A DNA stretch of 64,000 nt from Sphaerosporella brunnea (taxonomy: Eukaryota; Ascomycota; Pezizomycetes; Pezizales; Pyronemataceae), in the NCBI GenBank assembly GCA_008704415.1, contig VXIS01000140.1:1-64000 (forward strand), read 5' to 3'. Positions 58,173 through 64,000 of this stretch are shown here, piece after piece. The position numbers and the translations under genes were made by a program. The notes beneath the pieces are model-generated. The model ran no database searches and was not told the DNA's origin. It saw only the letters and a list, made by a program, of their open reading frames with translations. Every line of letters begins with the position of its first letter. Position 1 is the stretch's first letter.

Positions 58173-61029
58173 TCACAACTTGCTCTCCGCCTTCAACTCT
58201 TTCTTCAGCCACTCCTCAACGTTACCACGGTCCCGACTAACCCAGCTGGCCTTAGCAGCAATACTGTCCAAGCTCTGCGCAAGCGCTCTGTCAAAGCCCT
58301 TAGTGTCCTTGTCCTTGAAAAATTCGGCAACCTCCTGCGCCTGCTCCTGGCTAGTGAAGTTGTTGGTGCACATGGACACTACACTGCCGAGCATGCTGAG
58401 TCCAGGAGGAAGCTTCTTGATCAGGAGATCGTAGTTCTCCTTGAACCAGGTCCACAGAGCCTCAGTTCCCTCGCGGTGAGCGCGGATACCAGAGATGGGT
58501 TGGTAGATCTATATCACATTAGCGATGCCGGGGGAGGGGAGGGTCGTCGGGGACGTACATCCTGATCCTTGACCTCAGAGCTCAAGGCAAGTGCAAGAGT
58601 CTTTTTGATGTTCTCCGGGTTCTTGGAACGACCGAGCCATCTAAGCGCGGTGTTCTTCTCGTCGTTGTTACGGCCGTTCTTGAAAACATTGTACACGACA
58701 TCCCACTCCTTCTCACCGTCGTTCTCGCCATTCTGGAGGGCGATACCGTAGACGGGTCCACGAAGGTTGGGGTGGACAGCATCGAGGTCACCCTCGGCGA
58801 GCTTCTTGAACATGGCCATAGCGGCCTCGACGACCTTCGGGTCGCCGTTGAAGCCGGCGCCGGAGAAGGCAAGGCTCTTGAGCTGCTGAGTCAACTCGTC
58901 GTCCTTCTCGGTAAACTCCCAGCCGAGCTTGTGGGCCAGAGGAGCCATGAGCTCACGCTGGAACTGCTTCAACCCGTCCCGGACCTCCTGTTTCTCGAAC
59001 AGCCAGGCACTCTTGATAGCTCCAGCTCTAGCGGAGATCTCAGCCCAGACGACATAGCTGTTCTCATCCTTGAAACCGGAGAGCAGGTCTAGGAGAGAAG
59101 ACGTCGTCTGGTAACCGCTCTGGGCGAGGGCGCCCGCGTCACCGAGGATACCGGCACGGTCTTCGGTCGATAGGAGGTCGGTCTTGGCCGCCTCTCCGAG
59201 CTTCTTGAGACGCTCGGGGCTGTACAAAGTACGATAGACAGCAGACTGGTCGGCGTTGATCTTGAAGAACTCAGGGTCCTTGAGCTCGATAGTGCTCTCA
59301 CGGGAGTCGAAGGTGACGTCCTCGTTGACACCCTCCTTAGTCTTGAGACCGACAAAGATGGGCCACAGAGTCTCATCCTCCTCGGGCTTAACGTCAGACG
59401 TCTTGAGGTAACGGTTCTGCTTGAGGTGAATCTTGTTGCCGTCCTCAGTGACAGTCACCACAGGGTAACCAATCTTCTTGGTCCAGGTAGCCATGGCACC
59501 CTCGACGTCCTTTCCGCTGGCCTCGCTGAGGGCGGCCCAGAGGTCGGTGGTCTTGGTGTTTCCGTAAGCGTGTTTCTTCAAGTACGCACGGACACCCTTT
59601 ATGAACACATCCTCTCCGAGATACTTAGAAATCATGCGCAGGATGCTGCTACCTTTGGAGTAAGAGATGCTGTCGAAAATCTGGTTGATCTCGGACACCC
59701 GCTTGACAGGCACCTCAATGGGATGACTGCTTCGGAGACCGTCCAAGCTGAGGGCAGCGGCCAAGTTGTCGACAACGTAGTTCTCCCACACCTTCCAGTT
59801 GGGGTAAAACTCGTTCATGGAGTACCAGCTCATCCAGGTAGCGAAACCCTCGTTGAGCCAGAGACCCTCCCAGAAGTCCATGGTAACCAGGTTTCCGAAC
59901 CACTGGTGGGCAAGCTCGTGCTGGACAACCTCCGCAATACGCTGCTTACGATCTACAGACGCCGTCTTGGGGTCGTAGAGCAGGTCAACGACACGGTAGG
60001 TAACCAATCCCCAGTTCTCCATGGCACCGGCAGAGAAGTCGGGAATCGCAACCATGTCCATCTTGGGCAGAGGGTAGTCGACTCCAAAGGCCTTCTCGTA
60101 GAACGCAAGTGTCCGGGCAGCAATGTCAAGCGAGAAATCGGCGTACTGCTCGTTTCCGGGAGTCGCATACACACGGATTGGTACTCGGAAAGCGTTAGTC
60201 TCCTTGTATCGAAGATCACCGACGATGAACGCCAACAGCTACACCATGTCAGCAACGCCATCGCAACATGGTAGAGGCGGACATACGTAGGTGGACATCG
60301 GCGGGGTCTTGTTGAAGGACACCGACTTCTTTCCGTTTCCGAGGTCCTTCTCCTCCTTAACGTCCATGTTCGACAGACAGGTCAAGTTCTTGTCTGCAAT
60401 CAGGGTGACGGTCCAGGTAGACTTGAGATCGGGCTGGTCGAAACAAGGCACCGACTACAACCAATCAGTCCCCACGTTCCATCCAAACTCGAGTCAGCTG
60501 TAACCATACCCTTCTCGCATCTGTGGGCTCCATCTGTGTAGTGGCAAGGTACTTGGTCTCGCCGTTCTGGTCCTTGTAGGACGAGCGGTAGAAACCAGCC
60601 ATCTTGTCATTGAGCTGACCGACGAATTTAAGCGTCAGTGTAGCCTTCTTTCCCACCGGCAGCTCCTCGTCGAACGTGAACTTGTCGGTCTGGGTGTCCT
60701 CGTTGTAGTTGTGCGAGGAGGGCGTCAAGGTCTTGCCCTCGATCTCGAGCTTGGTGTCCTTGATATCGATCTCGAGGGAGTTGAGCGAGATATCCTTGGA
60801 AGCTTCCTTGATGTCCAGCCTACACAATCAGCTTGTCCGCCCATCTGAATTCATCACCAGAGAAGGATGCAACCGACTCAATGGCAACAGTTCCATCGAA
60901 GGTGAAGTCTTCGAAGTTAGGCTCGAGCTCTACATCGTAGTGCAACGGCTTGACGTTTGTGGGCAGCACCTCGCGTCCCTGCGTGATGTCGACGCTGCCG
61001 GAGGCTTCTTCGCCCAAGTGACGGCACAT
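58173..61029 (-). CDS. APE2: M1-family zinc aminopeptidase (Ape2/Aap1 type)
   Basis: Removes N-terminal residues from peptides. Exons 60878-61029, 60510-60819, 60287-60454, 58559-60238 and 58173-58508 sum to 881 aa. The M1 signatures are present: GAMENWGLVTYR for substrate binding, then HELAHQWFGNLVT and the glutamate in WLNEGFATW for zinc. The N-terminal beta domain and the C-terminal ERAP1-like helical domain (WAEISARAGAIKSAWL, VVYNVFKNG) are complete. I chose the ATG at 61029 (MCRHLGEEASGSVDI) as the cytosolic-length start. The frame stays open to an ATG at 61428 that adds 133 Ala/Ser/Arg-rich residues. Introns are 48-58 bp. Confidence 0.92.
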
Positions 61030-61429
61030 TCTGGCGCAGGAACAGTTTCTCGCGAAGGTTCGTGGGCGTAGGGCGAGAGGGGATCGTAACTGTCGTGACG
61101 GTCGTTGCGGGGTGGATGATAGCGATAGTGATGATGATGATAACGGTGATGATGATGATGATAATGCGGGGTAGGATGCGGTTGTGGTGGTTGAGGTGGA
61201 TGAGGCAAAGGCTGCTGCCGTTGTGGTCAAGGTTCGAACACGTCCGGCGGGAAGCAACCTCAAGGATGGTGGTGCTGCTTTCAATGAAACCCCAGCAGCA
61301 GCGGCAGCACCACCAGCACAGTTACCCACACCGGAATTTATACGAGCGAGCGGCAGCACCTGGACTCGTGCGGGACGGACAGATTGCGTGATCTGCGTGC
61401 GGAGAACAGACGCATTGGGGGTTCTCATG

Positions 61430-63011
61430 ATGGCGGGTGGGGGGGGGGAGGGAGTTTCTGCTTCTGCTGCTGCTGCTGCTGCTGCGGCTGCCCTGGAGGA
61501 AACAATGCCAAAAGAAAGCTTATGCAGGTTCGCGTGTCTGCAGATTGCGACACTCAACTTACGACGCTATGGGATATGTATGGGAGGGGCTGCCTTTGCT
61601 TGCTTGCTTGCTTGCTATCTGGACGGTTCCGTCGTTTATTGTCGTTCTGCGTGGTGGAGGAAAAATTCACGGACGGCTAGTTCCTAGCAGATAGGCAGTT
61701 TACGCTCCGGGTGGCCACCATCACCAATCCTGGCCGTCGCGGGTCATCCCATGATTCCGAATCTCCGATCCCGAGCGGCCAACAGGCAACAACCCGCGAG
61801 GCCTGACCCGAGGCTGTGCGGTCTTTTCTTGTCTCCCGCACGGGCCCGGGGAGACGCAGCGTTGATCTTCAATCTACAATTGCCGTTTACAATCGATCGG
61901 TGCGGGGCAGTTGCACCAGTTCATTTGGCTTCGGCTCACCGACTCTGCAAGGGACAGAAGGGACAGACTTTTCTCCCGCATCACACAATCACACAATCAC
62001 AACAAACGAAAATAACGATAGAAAATATCGCGATGTATCCCGTCATCAGCATCCCCCATCCATCGCCCCAATTTAATGGGACTCAACGGACAGCAGACTT
62101 CCTATCAGGGAGAATATTCCTCTGGTTTGCTAGAGCGACTGAAGAGTCGTTCTGGCATCTAGACGCCGTCGAAAAAAAGGCTGGACGTTAGACGTGGCTG
62201 CAAACGTGAATTTTTGATCTGAAGAAGAAAGAAAACGAAGTTGCGTCTGTTGGCCGCCTTTTATGGTTCTTCGGCTGACAGGGTTAGGGTTTGGCGGCAA
62301 AAGTTTTTGCCGCTACGTTTGGCCGACGCATGGATCAGCACTCGAGAACGCGCAGTGCGCAGTGAAAGAAATGGCAGCGGTGAGGTCGACGATTACTGTT
62401 TACACCCATAACTAACAATACTGTACCAAACATTTCATTTGTTTCCAAGAGCGGTACGGAGCTAGAGGGAGAACTACACTGAAAAAAATGAAAGTTGTAA
62501 GCCAGAGTGATATTCAGTGATTCAGACAGTTTTTGACTTTCTCCGACACAGAACAACCTCGCTGGCCTTCCCATAGTAACATCCGCCCTCTACTTCACCG
62601 TTTTGGCGGCGCTGTCTCTCCATGCCCCTGTAATATAGAGTGAAACTGTACCATACCTTAAGTAGTGAGATGAATCCTCAGCATAAAGCTTATTTGAAAA
62701 GAGTACCCCATCTTGTGAACGGAGGCTGGAGCCATCGCAAGACAGGAAAGTCGACGCTGAATTGTACCGACTCTCCTCCCTCCCGAGCGAATACTGGGGA
62801 GCCCGTAGAAGAAGCATTTAAAGTGCTCGTCAGGTGTCGAGTCCGGAAAGCAGCGGATCAAGGGCTCATATGCTGAAGAGTCCGTCGGAGCGAACGGGAT
62901 CGTAAAAGTCTTCACAACCTCTCCATCATCGTCATCATCATCATCCTTCAGTGTCTCGACAACGTCCAAACACCAACGGAAAAACAAAAAAACAGTGAGC
63001 AAATCAAAAAT
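61430..63011. other. Long intergenic region upstream of the aminopeptidase
   Basis: No gene is supported. It has a G run at about 61439-61449, a GCT-repeat tract (61465-61490) and GCTTGCTTGC repeats near 61595. The segment upstream of 63012 is still similar to the flank of repeat copy B. Confidence 0.55.
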
Positions 63012-63216
63012 TACGACGCCGAAAGATCCTAAGACCCTTCGCAAAGATGCTTATCCCTCTATGTGCAATGAGGGAAGCACCTGTGGAGCCCGCTGATTTT
63101 GGAGCCAGCGGGCTCGCATCAAGGTAAGTATGAGAAGAGAAAAAGGAAGGGAAGAAGGAAATGGTGGGTTTATATAGGGAAGCCAGGCTTGGCAGAGCTG
63201 CATTGGGAATCACTCG
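63012..63216 (+). repeat. Dispersed ~200-bp repeat, copy C
   Basis: Third copy, in the gap before the CoA-binding gene. It matches copy B through ACGCCGAAAGATCCTAAGAC, ATGTGCAATGAGGG and CATCAAGGTAAGTATGAGAA, and matches copy A in the GGAGCCC region. It ends at ATCACTCG (63209-63216), the reverse of the octamer ending copies A and B. Confidence 0.65.
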
Positions 63217-63659
63217 CTCCCCTCCACTTGCCGCCTTTACTCTTCAGACTCTTCAGACACCGATACCCCTCCGTACTTCGCGAACAGTGAGCTATGAGAT
63301 GGCGGAGCAGCTGCTGAAGAATGGGGCCAATGTTAACGGTAATGCGCAGAACAATCACGGACACACACCGATGGGATTAGCTTCCATCGTAGATTCGATA
63401 AAAATTGGCATTCTGCAGGGGTGCGTGTTGACAGATGCAGGCTAGAATTTCCATAAATATATGTATTCTTCGCATCAAAACGGCCTCCGGTGTTGGAATC
63501 AGTCCAACCTTAGAAATATGAGCAAAGACGTTTAAAAGAAGTTCAAAGAACCGTCGTGATATGCTGTGACGCATGTTACACACGGCCGCTATCCCAACCT
63601 CGGCACGTTCGACATCTGCACCCCGCGTTCCTCTCACCTCACCACCAACACCACAAACA

Positions 63660-64000
63660 ATGGAATCTCAAATCCGCCTCTTTTTCCGCAGCCCTCTCTT
63701 CGCCGTAGTGGGGGCATCCACAGACCCTTCAAAATTCGGGCACAAAGGCACCCATCCCCTCTTCCCCGTCCTATCCCATCACCACCGGCTAACTTCCCGT
63801 AGTCTTCGCCTGGTACCTCTCCCATTCTCTGCCGGTCACACCCATCAACCCCTCCTCACGCACCACCGCTGTGCTTTCAATCCCGACGATCCCTTCAGTG
63901 CGCGCCTTGAAAGACCCGCAAAATACTAGTGTTAGCATTATTACGCCGCCGCCGGTGACGCTGGAGGTGTTGAGGGAGGCGGCAGAGGTCGGTGTGAAAA
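63660..64000 (+). CDS. CoA-binding (YccU-like) domain protein, start only
   Basis: The frame starts MESQIRLFFRSPLFAVVGAS and continues TDPSKFGHK to 63747. After a 55-bp intron (63748-63802) it continues VFAWYLSHSLPVTPINP, VRALKDPQNTSVSIITPPPV and TLEVLREAAEVGVK to the window edge. The pattern FAVVGAS..KFGxKVxxWYxxxxxxVxPINP is that of the CoA-binding domain family (Rossmann-like, bacterial YccU relatives). The physiological role is unknown. The intron is predicted as GC-AG (donor AAAG/GCACCC), with a GGCTAAC branch word. Confidence 0.78.

Noticed and set aside
59426..60274. 282-codon frame antisense to the M1 aminopeptidase
   Set aside because: Shadow of a confidently identified conserved exon.
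61751..62191. 146-codon frame upstream of the aminopeptidase
   Set aside because: No motif, no plausible splice partner; probably chance in a promoter region.

Overview
The window is nuclear DNA of a filamentous ascomycete (Pezizomycotina-type). The genes are dense, with short spliceosomal introns (mostly 40-70 bp, GT..AG, CTAAT/CTRAC-like branch sites). They encode fungal core proteins: Cdc6, Dph6, Dph4, Atg10, Prp39, NTF2, cytochrome c peroxidase, L27, mL59 and an M1 aminopeptidase, plus a PIR-type cell-wall protein. I cannot place the genus. No bacterial operon, rRNA, tRNA or CRISPR array was recognised.

The dominant structure is a giant palindrome. Positions 1-22217 are the reverse complement of 22218-44562, with no spacer at the axis. 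Each arm carries, from outside to axis: a TA-flanked MITE, a dispersed ~200-bp repeat, DPH6, a hAT-like MITE, three members of an unrecognised paralogous family (the third interrupted by a 911-bp terminal-inverted-repeat element), CDC6, an NDUFAF8-like twin-CX9C gene, an unrecognised membrane-protein gene, ATG10, mL59, an unrecognised 682-aa gene and the PIR gene. The arms are identical across several genes, but elsewhere the left arm is deletion-rich: about 120 bp shorter, with frameshifts in at least five loci. The right arm keeps nearly all reading frames and should be treated as the reference copy. A fold-back assembly or read artefact at a contig end is the leading explanation; a real inverted duplication cannot be excluded from sequence alone.

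The right third (44563-64000) is single copy: a U1A/U2B''-like RRM protein, NTF2, cytochrome c peroxidase, DPH4, a CHFR-like RING protein without FHA, PRP39, RPL27, a wrecked U2AF35 gene, an M1 aminopeptidase and the start of a CoA-binding-domain gene. Two diphthamide genes (DPH6 and DPH4) lie 5.5 kb apart, each followed at once by a copy of the same dispersed repeat. PRP39, the RRM protein and U2AF35 all belong to early spliceosome assembly.

Exon coordinates in the evidence were joined by hand. For genes given as complete, the exon lengths sum to a multiple of three.
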